Positions 12,292 to 23,122 of a DNA stretch of 64,000 nucleotides are shown piece by piece. Made by a program: the position numbers and the translations under genes. Position 1 is the stretch's first letter. The number at the start of each line of letters is the position of its first letter. The notes beneath the pieces are model-generated. The model ran no database searches, was not told the DNA's origin, and was given only the letters and a program-made list of their open reading frames with translations. Source of the DNA: Rhexocercosporidium sp. MPI-PUGE-AT-0058 (taxonomy: Eukaryota > Ascomycota > Leotiomycetes > Helotiales); NCBI GenBank assembly GCA_020746875.1, contig JAGTJL010000007.1, positions 1,922,001 through 1,986,000 on the forward strand. The letters are read 5' to 3'.

Positions 12292-15200
12292 TTCAAACTG
12301 TATTTCTGTATATTTACGTTAGGGCTTGGGAAATTGGTTCTATCTTCCTCTGCGGCTCTTCCTCTCCACTACTCAGATCTTATTTTCGCGCTGTTGAGCA
12401 GGTCGTTGGGTATTCATTAGGGACAAAATGTCGGATACTTCTCACAAACGACAAAACAAGTCTTGGTGGCACGTTCTGAGGTTCAAAGTCCCCAAATCGT
12501 CGTGAAGCCAGGATCTGTCACCTTCTCCTTCGTGCCTGCATCACACCGACCCATTGGACTGGGAATGTCGGACAGCCGCTGCAGTGCACTGTAACGCACG
12601 ATGACAGGCACGAATCGTACAGCATCGATCGTGGTATTCCCATACCAACCACACCTCAACGTCAAACCATCCAAGTACGCTGTTGTCCCTAACAAAACCC
12701 ACTTCCTGGCTCTTGGGTATTCTGGCACATACAAGAACGGTCAACAGCGCGTACTTGGAGGGAGGCTCACTGCCAAATGGCCAGAGACTTGGGCCAAGCT
12801 GAGAACTGCCTCGCTAGCACTCGTTCATGCAATACAAGGGGGTTGTCTCTCATCGCATGGCCAATCATGAGATCCACCTTCCTCATTAGGACCATGCCGC
12901 AGCTGCAGGAGTCTGAATACAGATCGTCGTTGTTGAGAAGCTGCTCCTGCGATCGTTCAATTAGATTCGTGACAAGTAAATCATAATGTCATTATTAGCC
13001 ACATCTTCAAAAGGTTTGTGTACCTTGGAGTTTGCCCAAGCGCGCCCTGTAAGCGAAGTTTAATAGGGGGGTGGGCAGACCGCAGGATGCGCAATCACAT
13101 CCTGAATGGCCTAGATAAACTAGAAAAAACTCCATAGAAGCCCTTACCTACCCTGTGTATATGAGTCGTCAATTAATTGCAGGCTATGTTTCGAGACTAA
13201 GGACAAGGTAACTCATCGCTAGGCAGACACGGAATTTGGTTGCCGGAAAACCAAAGCAAGGTTGCAGCATTCCATGTATCCCGCAGGGGGTGAATCCAGC
13301 GAACAGCTGAGAGGGCTGAGTGTTTGCAAGTCTGCCACTGGGCCAGTGGGAGGTGTCCTCGCGCGTTGATCTAGAAGTGCTGGCAGCCTTGGACTGGATG
13401 ATTTTGTGATTAGCAACTCCGTTGAGCCCGTGCTCTTTCTAAGCTCCCCGTGGACAAAAAAGATAGTACCACTTCAAGAGGAACTTTTTCGGTGAGCTGA
13501 TTGAGATTGATTTTGAAAGAAAACGGTGGTGTGGGTGTGTGAAGCATTTGGCCGCATATATGCAGCCCCCGAGAAAACCCCAGCCGCCAGCCAACCACTT
13601 GGGCAAAGCCAGCGAACACTCCCACAAAATGAATTCGGAATTTCTCAATCCTCAGCAGGTTCAGTGTGAGGTTAGCGCATCATCGCACAGTGCTCATCTC
13701 AGAGGGGGCCTTCTCCCACAGCAATCAGAGCTAGAGCCAGCTAACTTGGATCGAACCAATTGATAATTTCGAAATCAATTGCAAGACCCGCTACGCGTTG
13801 AAATAACACACTCATGGTGTTAACAGGGCCTTTTCCGTAGCCTAGATGCCTTCTTTCTTTCGACGCTGGTCGCCAGGGTATTGCAAACCAGAATTTTCGC
13901 GACAGTACTGATTTTTGGTTGATCGTCAGGTTTTCGTCCCATGGCCAGCAGCCTTCACCGCCACACGATGATGAGCCCATATATCTTGTCTTTTTGACCA
14001 ACTAATAAACTAATCGGGGTGTCGTGGCAGCTAATTCTGCAATATGTTGAATGGGAAAGACTTCACGACTTGGACGAGCGATCTGATGATGGGGGCTGTG
14101 CCGCGTTGGTTCGAGTAGTCAATAAACATCGAAGCAGCTAGCAACTGCTGAAAGCCTCATGTTGGTCAGCATAGCTACTTTCTACCAGGTAGCATCCCAA
14201 TTGACGAGGCAAGATAAAGGGGCTGCAGCTTAAGATGTGCGCTTGCGCCCAGGAAGACAGGGTTTGGACGGTTCTATCAAGCTAAATGTCCGGGGGAAGA
14301 TTGTCAATAAGAGGTTAGGCTACAAGCAGTAATAGAATTGGAAAGAATTCAAGAACATTACCTTTGGAATCAGCAAGCTCTAGGCTCGAGTGCGTGACTG
14401 AAGTTGCCACAACTGTGGTCAGGGGGCAGACAGGGGAGCGGCGGAGCTGCAGCACCCAAGCGAGAAGTGTTCGTCCAGATCAACACTTACAAGCAAAAAG
14501 CCGAAAAACGACCTGCTCATCATCCCCATTCCCCGTGCTGATCCCTGAATTGAAACGGGTCCCTGATGCGTTGTCCCCATCTGGCTGCGCCTCTTTCCCG
14601 TTGAGTAAGCAACAAGGCTGAGGGGGAGGGGAATTGAAACCCCTGAAGCAAAAAAACATGCTAAACCCGGTCTAACTCAGCCTACACTAAGCAGTTAGCT
14701 AATGTACTTCGTCTTTCTCAAGAGGATATAGGGAAGACGGGCGAGTCGGATGCCAGTGATTAAAGGACCCAACAGTCTGGTCATTGGAGGATGATGTGTG
14801 GTGAGATCCACTTTCCACGTGTCTCCATGTTAGGCCCGGTCTGTTTGCCTTGACATTTCTTGGATGAAGTTAGTGGGAATGCAGTTTAAATTAGCTCTGC
14901 AGGAGTCAGTAAGGCAGACATATATTTTGTGATGAATGAGGAAGGTGTTGTTATGCTGTGTTGAAGGATACTGGGGGAGTGACGGCGGGAAGGTGTGCAG
15001 CATGGAGTGAGAGCAACATTCTTTGACGAGAACCGTGTGCGGATGATGAGCCCCGATAGGCAATAAATGTCTCAAAAACTAAGGATTTCAAGCTCAAATT
15101 GGCTTAAGCTTGGAAACAGAAAGGTTTGGGTAGGCAAGTCTTCCAGCAAAATCCCTTTCCACGGAGCAAAGGCTCTCCTAGACAGCTCAGCAGCTATTTC

Positions 15201-16059
15201 TTTCTCCGAGATACTTTTCTAGCATGCCGATCACACCAGCGTCATCAGTCCAGACCCAAGCGGCATCCTTTCCCAAGAATTTCCATTCTTTGGTAAAGGA
15301 CAGCCACCACGTCTCGGTTTCTGAAGACAGGAGATTAGACGGTACGCAAGATCTACCGGGTCAAAAACAGTGATGACCCGCCCGCTCGCCCTATCCCTTG
15401 ACAGTACTCTAAAATCCTAGCCCGAAAGATTTGTTCTCTCGACAAGCTAAGTAGCGCGGGATAGGCATCTTTGTCGTCAGCCTCGTTTGAAGAAGCGAAA
15501 GCTGCAGGATAAAGGAGACGATGCCACGCGATAGGACGGCGCACACCGCCATGGCTCTGGAAATTCTTCATGTCTGGATGCGCTTACAGCTGGATACTAA
15601 GGGGAGGGGAGAGTGGTACTATGATGGTTTTCCCGGACACCCTGCCGCTTGGGTCCGGCATATTGGAGGGAGTTGCCATATCTCCAATATATTTTGACTT
15701 TTCGTGACGGGTGCTCGCCGCTCCAAATCTCGACAAGGACTCTCATGACGGATCCTCGTCGTTCCAAGGTTACCACAAGCACTTGACTCCCTTCACCGCT
15801 CCCTCGCGTCTTGACATGACATGTAGGTGCAATTTGATGGTTCTGAGGCAACCATCGGCCTCGCCTCGAAAACAACAAGGCAATGCCGTCTGTGCGGCAC
15901 CGCTTTCTCGAGAGAAGCTATCCCCTCAAGCCCCTTTACTAGGAAAACAAACACTCGCACTCTCACTCAGAGAACAACACACACAAACAAATACATATAT
16001 ACTCCCACCAGCCAGCCAAGCAGTCACGATGACACCACCACACCATCACGACTCCGAAG
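12292..16059. other. Intergenic, possible coding relics
   Basis: No intact gene was found. Parts of 12480-12870 (+) and 13741-14001 (-) read like weathered coding sequence, without a recognisable family or splice plan. The stretch 15900-16059 is CA-rich and is probably the 5' untranslated leader of the next gene. Confidence 0.35.
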
Positions 16060-16852
16060 ATGGCTCTCCACACCACTCAAAAGAACAAGAAGAAAATCAC
16101 AAACGAGAACAAGCGCTTCAAGTGCTGGTGTAACAAGAAATTTGGCAGGAAGAGCGAGCTGAATAGACATGTCAAGGAGACGCATAGCGGCAAGAAATAT
16201 TCGTGCCCTGTGCCTAACTGTTTGTTCCGGACAGGGAGGCCTGGGAAGGTTCAGGAGCATTTAAAGAAGAGACATGGAACTGGTGGAGGTAAGACCTTGG
16301 AGCTCCTGTCCTTTCACACCAAATGTCTTGCTGCTGCAGCTTGGTAATAACTCCTAGGAGGACAACGCAAACATAACACACACCAAGCAATCGAGAACTC
16401 CTGCGGATCTTCGGGGATGGAATATCACCCACCCAATTCGCAGCAGGGTATGCATATGGTTCATTGTGATTAAAGCTCGGTCGAGGATAGATTTACTGAC
16501 GATATATCTTCTAGAACCCACCCACTGGTGTACTACCGGCGAAGCACAATCAACAGAGGCATTTGCCAATGCATCAAGCACAAACACAGTCCTCGGCTCG
16601 GGACGCTGGGTGCCCACAAGCCAGACAGAACGCCTCGAGACACCCCCTCAGTATCTCGAACTATCTCAGAGCACCGACGACACCCACCCGTCGACAACAC
16701 CAGCTTCAGCAGAAGAATTTTCGTTGACCAATGATCTGCTGGGAGCGACCGAGATGCTGAGCCTTGGCGATGACTGTGGAACTGAGAGTATCATGGACTG
16801 GATGGAAACTTCCTTTCCTGATGGCTGGGATCTTAATTCTTGGAATCCATAA
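16060..16852 (+). CDS. Short C2H2 zinc-finger protein (copy D), 3 exons, 218 aa
   Basis: Exons 16060-16288, 16358-16447 and 16515-16852 close exactly in frame (218 residues). A Lys/Asn-rich start leads into finger 1, C22-x1-C24-x12-H37-x4-H42, and finger 2, C49-x4-C54-x12-H67-x4-H72. The tail is Thr/Ser-rich then acidic, ending in a Trp/Asp-rich segment (MDWMETSFPDGWD), the sort of acidic-aromatic composition found in transcriptional activation regions. That suggests a small DNA-binding regulator, by inference only. The finger pair, phase-1 introns and disordered tail match copies A-C, so this is the best preserved member of the local family. Introns are 69 and 67 nt. Confidence 0.8.
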
Positions 16853-17231
16853 TGGAGGCTGGCATCTCGCCTCACCTCGTCTCGGATAGCAACAAAAGTC
16901 CGTCTGCACCAACATGAAACGATCGCACCTTGATATCAGATTCCAAGAGACTTGATCAATGGCTGCTTTCACTCGAGTAAGCTGCGCAGAGGAATATTGA
17001 AGCACCCTACTGACATCTCAATAGATCTCCCCAACTTTGAAAACCTCCCCGTCGTGTAGTTACAAACTTTCCTTGCCATATCTACCATATCATCTCATCT
17101 CTTCGATAGACCAGACACGGATCGCTTGTTCGAGTAATAATAGAAGAAAATTGGGCTCAGTCGATACACAATCCACGTGATGTTTTCTTTCCCATCTAAT
17201 TTGCCGAGTTTCGAACATCATCAAGATCTGA
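16853..17231. other. Intergenic between convergent genes
   Basis: This separates the ends of the zinc-finger gene (+) and the hydrolase gene (-), so it should hold both 3' untranslated regions. No further feature is seen. Confidence 0.5.
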
Positions 17232-18797
17232 TCACAAGCCAGCCACTTTCTTTCCATCAACCTCGATCATCCCCCCTCCTCCTTCTGTACTGATCGCCAT
17301 ATTATCTCCAATAAAACCCACAATCTGCACCAGCCCCTTAATCCTCTCCTCCCTCGTCGAACTCAAAAACAAACTCGCAACAGGCCAAGCATGAATCCCA
17401 CCTGTCTCCTCGCTACTAGTCACACCCACATCCGAGCCCTCCAACAACTTCACCCAATCTCTAATCTCCGGCGCAAACACCTCTTCTCTACCCCAAATGA
17501 CAAGTAATCCCTTACTCGGACACGCCCGTCGCCACCACGCTACATCCTTGCAATTCCCAGGCGAGATCAGCGGATCACTAGTCGAGTGTCTCGACCCAAC
17601 ATATTGTCGCGCGTAATGATGCAGGTTATCCGCATCGAGGTAGTCGCTCTTCGTATTCCTATCTTTCTCAGAAATAAGAGTCGTCCACGGACTTATTAAG
17701 ACCGCCAGAGCCGGAACGACGCCTTGTATATCGTTCCCTCCAGCCGATACCGCTTTCGTCTTAGCTCCTTTGGCAAGATTACCTTTCGTGTTGCCGATGT
17801 GAAGGAGTAACGAGAGGATGATGGTCCCGCCGGCAGAGTCGCCGCTGAATACTATGCATGAGGGGTCGTGGGTTTTGGTGAGGAGGAATTTATAGCCTGC
17901 TATTGCTTGGTGGAGTTGCGTTGGGTACGACGCTTGGGGGACGAGGGTGTATTCTAGGGCGAGGATGGCGGGGTTGCTGAATTTGGTGTGCGTGTAGGAT
18001 GGGGAGGAGAGGAGGGTGTGGAAGGCTAGGAGGAATTCGAGGTAGAAGTAGGATGTACCCATCGAGAAACCACCACCTTGATCTTGTTCAGTGCTGACTA
18101 TATTTGAAGGGAAATGACAGGCCAGAGGTAGGTAGGTAGGTGAAGGACTCCATGGATACTGGGAGGGGAAAAGGGGCAACCACGTGAACATACCATGAGC
18201 ATAATACACCACCACGTCCGGCATCTTCGTCTTATCCTTGATGATCCAAACGCCCTGGAAATCCTTCCTCTTGATCTCCTCCCAATGAACCGGCTTCCTC
18301 ACATGCCCATGTCTCAACATCCTCCATCTCAGAAAAGGTAAAGCAGCACCTTTCGAGAAGAAGACTCGCCCGATCTCGGCGGGAATATATGCAAAAGCAT
18401 ACCTCACGCATCTGATAACGATATCTTCAAACCACGAAGCTTGTTGTACGAAAGGCGGCTGGTGAGATTTGGTGAGGAGGAGACGTTGGTATAGGAATGA
18501 CAGGGGCAACCGGATCACTGCAGCGGGGGGCGGGTGTCAGATTAGCGAGGTTTCAGCCCGAAGTGAAAGACGACATCTGTGGCTGAAAGGTCCACTGGTG
18601 TCCCGAGTGTAGAGTGAGGGAAAGAAGATATGAATTAGTTTCAAGAGAGGAGCGGGAAAGAAGTTCGTACAGAGGAATGGCAATGCTTTGATGCCGCAAA
18701 ATAGAGTGGGAAAGAAGCCCACATGGACGATGAGTTGAGGAGCGAGGAAGATGAGAAAGACGAAGCAATCGAGCCAGGAAACCTGGCCGAGTATCAT
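17232..18797 (-). CDS. Alpha/beta hydrolase, hormone-sensitive-lipase-like esterase, 431 aa
   Basis: Minus-strand exons 18797-18671, 18517-18194 and 18076-17232 join in frame (431 aa). Both junctions restore family sequence: intron 1 (donor GTACGA) lies in a hydrophobic N-terminal segment, and removing the 117-nt intron 2 creates the oxyanion-hole motif HGGGF at residues 150-154. The nucleophile elbow GDSAGG follows (Ser at about 231), a DP motif supplies the probable acid, and the catalytic His is in GGIHAWP (about 379). Residues 7-45 are strongly hydrophobic, so the enzyme is probably membrane-anchored. The family (alpha/beta hydrolase fold 3) hydrolyses carboxylic esters or lipids; the substrate is not deducible. 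It is transcribed divergently from the RING/RS gene across about 660 bp. Confidence 0.9.
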
Positions 18798-19167
18798 GGT
18801 TTGATCTGACGACTGCTAGTCCAATTGGGACTATAAGACAAAGCACAGCCGCATAGCAGTTGTAGAGATGGATTAGATGATGGGGTAAGGAGAAGCAGGC
18901 AGCGATTGAGTTGAAGTGAGGACATGATGATGATTTCCTAGTGTTTGCTAGCCGAAGCTTGGTTAAAATATCCAGCCAGCCAAGAAAACCAAATCAGGTC
19001 TCGGTCTAGTAGTCTTGGGACTGGGTGTGAATAGCCAAATTGTCGAAACCAAAGTCTTTAGCAGACTTATCGAGAGAATGAATGATGTAATAGAACTGTA
19101 ACACTGGCAGTGAGTGACACAGATTGCCAGCGCAGAATCGGTTGCCAGTAACTTGTGCTCTGTCAGT

Positions 19168-19186
19168 CACGTGCTCTAGTCACGTG
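19168..19186. promoter_or_regulatory. Twin CACGTG boxes in a divergent promoter
   Basis: Two CACGTG cores, each preceded by T, lie at 19168-19173 and 19181-19186, 13 bp apart. They sit in the 659-bp gap between the start codons of the hydrolase (18797, -) and the RING/RS gene (19457, +). Fungal bHLH factors such as Cbf1 bind TCACGTG. The pair could serve either or both genes; this is inferred from sequence only. The rest of the gap holds no coding frame. Confidence 0.45.
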
Positions 19187-19456
19187 AGCACAGCCCCAAG
19201 CTAAGCTTGACTGGGCAGGAAGTGCCGAGACAGGAGCTCACTCCATTTCTCCGTAATCTCAAGATTTCGCAAACGCCTCAGACTGATTCACACGCATGAC
19301 AACCCCCCGCCTGCAATCGACCCGAACCACCCTGCGGCATCCCTCGTCTTCGACTGCAACTGTGACTGCGACTGCGACTCTCCGGCCATGAGATAAAGAC
19401 AACAATTCTGCATCTTCACAGCTTCGATTGAGCTCGCGCGCGCGACCACCGTTAGC

Positions 19457-22400
19457 ATGGCTACGACCGCCCCAACTACAGCTCAGACCGAGCTCATCAA
19501 GTCAGTTGCGCTCGATTAGGTGCCTCGATGATGCTCCGCTAACATTGGCACAGTTCCTTGTCTCAAGACGAGATTCCCATCAAGCTTCGATGCGCCATCT
19601 GCAGCAGGTTGGCCGTGAATGCCTATCGATTGCCGTGTTGTGATCAGGCAATATGCCAGCTTTGTATGTACCCATGGCGCCCTGCATCCTCTCTCGCGCT
19701 CTCTAACAGTCTGTAAAATAGGCCAGTCGACCCTCCCTTCCTCCTGCCCGGTCTGCGAACATACTCCGGTTGCCGCTGCGGATTGTAAGCCCAATAAATC
19801 CTTGCGCACAACGATCAAGGTTTTCCTCCGCACCGAAGAGAAGAAGCGCGAGGCCTTGCGCCTGAAGGAACAAAAGAACTCCCCCCCTACTACACCGCCA
19901 GCTTCAGATGAAACTGCCGCGCCCGTCGAGCAGGCTGTTGCGCAGCAAACCGAAAATGTCGAGCTTGCGGAAGAGGTGAGGGCTGAGGAGACTCCTGTGG
20001 CACAGTTGGACGAGGCTCCTACGACCACAGAAGATCCTGAGCAACCGACTGGAGATCATCAGGATGTCCCACAGCCGTCAATTGAGGTATGCCTTCCGCT
20101 TCCGATAGCAACGGATATGTACTCACAAATCTCACAGGAAATTGCGCCTGGACAAGAACCCACCGACACCGATGCTAACAAGGCCGAAGAAACCTCAGCG
20201 GAGAATGGCGAGGTCAAGAAAGGCGATGAGCAGCAAGCCGGTCAAGGCGTCTCGCAGACTTCTGGATTCGGAGCTGGATTTGGCTTCGATCCATCTGCAG
20301 CTGGAGCCTTCCCTGGAATGGGCTTTGGTGGCGACTTCAACCAGATGCAGATGATGATGGCAATGCAAAACGGTATGGGCGCTGGTGGATTTGGTAATTT
20401 TCCCATGATGGGTAAGTCTGTTCCTCCTTCTTGAAGACGTTGTACTAATTCTTCACAGGAATGCCAGGTATGCCACCCATGGGTATGGATCCAATGTCCA
20501 TGCAGTTTATGAATGGGGGATTTGGGGGAGGTATGAACGGGATGGGAATGGGATTCGAAGGAGGGGCTGGAGCGGGTTTTGGTGGTTGGAACGGTCAACA
20601 AAATTGGAATGTTGGAGATAATTACAACAACTCAAACGCTGGCAGCATGGGTCACAGTGATTATGCTGCTAATAATTCTGGATACGGTCCCCAGTCTGGT
20701 TTTAATCAAGGTAACTATGGAGGCCAGAACCAGTTCAATAACCACCAGAACCACTACGGATCCTTCCGAGGTCGAGGCAGAGGCCGTGGCGGATTCTCTC
20801 GCGGAGGTGGCTATGGATACGGCTCCAATGATTCATACTCGCAACAAATGCCACAACAATATGGCGCCGGCCAGCAGCCCAATGGTCCTGTTAATGAAGC
20901 AGGATCTGTTCCACCCGGACCCAAAGCTGAAGCCAGCAATGTCGATGAATATGGTAGAGAAATACGCCAAAAGTCAGCAACAGCAGATCAGACACCAAAG
21001 CCTACCGAGGATGAAAAGGATGCTCAAGACCCCGGAACTACAGCAGAAGATGGCCCGGGACCAGAAGTGACCTCAGATGCGATTTCAGCTAAAACGGCCC
21101 AAGCTCCAGAGGACTCTGGACCCATGCCAATACAGACACTGGACGACGTAACATCCTATCCGTATTCTGCTGCTGGTGATGCATACAACGTAAACACCTA
21201 CGGGGGAGGCTATCCCCAAGATCAATCGTATGGAGGCAGGGGTGGAAATTTCATTCATATGCAACTTCCCATTGTGAAGCCAGTTGATGTTCCTATCAAT
21301 GCTCCCACTGGTCCGAAGGCGATGCGTGAAGGACTGCCAAACACAGGCCTTTCTGGCTTAAGAACGCAGGGCTTTTCAATTGGTGGTCGAGCGAACTCGA
21401 GGCCGAGTGGCAGTGTGAGTGCGAGCGTTGCCCCTGATACTTCGGAGCTTGCTGGTAGAGACCGAGAGAAAAGCAGATCCCCTTCAAGAGAACGCTCCAG
21501 ATCACGCGATAGGAAGAGATCGCGTAGCAGAGACAAGTTGCGCAGACACAGGCATCGATCGACATCTCTCAGCGAGGACGAGAAGGAAACCGAGAGACGG
21601 CGGGAACGTAGACGAGAACGTCGTCGACGCAGAGAAGAAGAAGATACTCTAGCTGATGAGCCCGCTGTTGATAGAACTGAAGATGGCAAAGGTGATGCTG
21701 GAGACAGATCTAGATCAGCTTCACCTTCCGACTCGAAGCGCACAAATCACCGAAGTCGTCGAGATAGAGACAAGTATCGCGACTGGGAGAGCGAGAGAGA
21801 CCACAAGTCTTCATCATCCCACAAGCATCGTTCATCTCACCGCTCGTCCCGCCACGACGACAAGGAACGTTCAAGAAGCCGAGACAGAGAACGGGAGCGG
21901 GATCACAGACATCGCCACAGCCGCCGCCAATCCGAAGAGCCTCTACCCAAGTCTGACGTCGAGCCAACTTCCCTCCAAACGCCCATCGAACCCGAAAACC
22001 CCTCACGTCGCCCATCCACCGTCACTAACAGCATCGAAATTAAAGGTGCCAGCTCTCGCCGCAAAAGCACCATCGATAATGTCTCAACTCTTCCTGCTGG
22101 CCCTCGCTCGGAACGAGTCACTTCCTCAACACGAGATCGTGACCGTGACCACGAGAAGCCAAGAGATAAAGAGAGAGACAAATCCAGCCGCCACTACCGT
22201 GAAGACGAGCACCGCTCCTCTCGCCACGACTCCCGTCGCGACAAAGACAAGGAACCCACCTCCGCATCTGCATCAACGAAAGCCAAAACTCTCCCATCGC
22301 CACCAGCGAAAGACCCTCATGAAATCGAGCGCGAAGCTAGGAATCGTGAGAGGTTGCTAAAGGAAGCTCAGCGTATGGCTGGCCTTACTGGCGGTTTCGC

Positions 22401-22563
22401 ACGGAAGAGAAGCCGGGATGATGGAGATGAGGGCGTGGAGAATAGAGGGAGAAGTGGGAAGAAAGGCCGGAAGGGCCGAAGGGGTAATGGGCTAGGTGAA
22501 GAGGGCGAAGAGGCTAGGATCTCGAGGCTGGAGGCCGAGAGGGAAAGTGCGCGGTGGGGTTAG
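19457..22563 (+). CDS. RING-finger protein with Gly/Met-rich and Arg/Ser-rich (RS) regions, about 965-982 aa
   Basis: Exons 19457-19500, 19554-19663, 19722-20411 and 20459-22563 close in frame (982 aa). An additional 51-nt in-frame intron (20087-20137, GTATGC to CACAG) would give 965. The RING is assembled across the first three exons: C28-x2-C31, C43/C44, C49-x2-C52, C60-x2-C63, a treble-clef cysteine set with no histidine. It is followed by a basic helix, an acidic Gln/Glu region, a Gly/Met/Asn-rich low-complexity region with RGRGRGG repeats (about residues 270-400), then a long Arg/Ser/Asp-rich domain like those of SR splicing factors. The combination suggests an E3 ubiquitin ligase acting in nuclear RNA metabolism, possibly in condensates. 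RING function is family knowledge; the RNA link is inference from RS and RGG sequence. Intron 4 has a textbook TACTAAT branch site. Confidence 0.88.
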
Positions 22564-23122
22564 GCAGCTTGCGGTACGCGGATGCTGCAAGGATGGCTCA
22601 GTGCTCTGTGTTAAGAGACTTCGAGATATGGGATTGTGAGATGTGTGAGATGTGCGATAGGATGTCACTGGAGCTATCTGGTTTGGGCATGGACAGGAAA
22701 GGATGTCCTTCTTCATGCGTCTACGGGCGGACGGAACTGCCCGTTTGCTTGCATAGTACATCTACATAATAGAAACTCTACTTGTACATCAGTCACTGCA
22801 CCTTAACTTTTTTCTTTATTCCTGGCTGTTCTTTTCTTTGTCCAGGGTACGAAAGAGTAAGCAGATTACTCTTGATGTTTCACCCGTGGATTGATTTGCT
22901 TAAGGGTGTAATTGACCTGCGTTGAGATGGACTAGATGGGGTGGATATCTGGCTTAGCCAAGTAAACTTGTCAATGCGCGCTTTGTTGTCGGTTAGAATA
23001 TGTTTGTAAGGCTTAATGCTAGCAATTGAACATCAGAATCTCCCTTAGTTTTCATTCCTTCTGCGAACACGCTTTGTAAAAGAGGGGTGTGAGTGGGTAT
23101 GTCTAAAGTACTATCGTGTGTA
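22564..23122. other. Intergenic, 3' flank of RING/RS gene
   Basis: No coding frame of interest. The right end is the insertion flank of the pogo-like element, with a TA at 23121-23122 forming half of its target duplication. Confidence 0.5.

Noticed and set aside
21255..22360. Long open frames on both strands inside the RING/RS gene
   Set aside because: They mirror the Arg/Ser-rich coding repeats of the real frame; the low-complexity sequence keeps other frames open.
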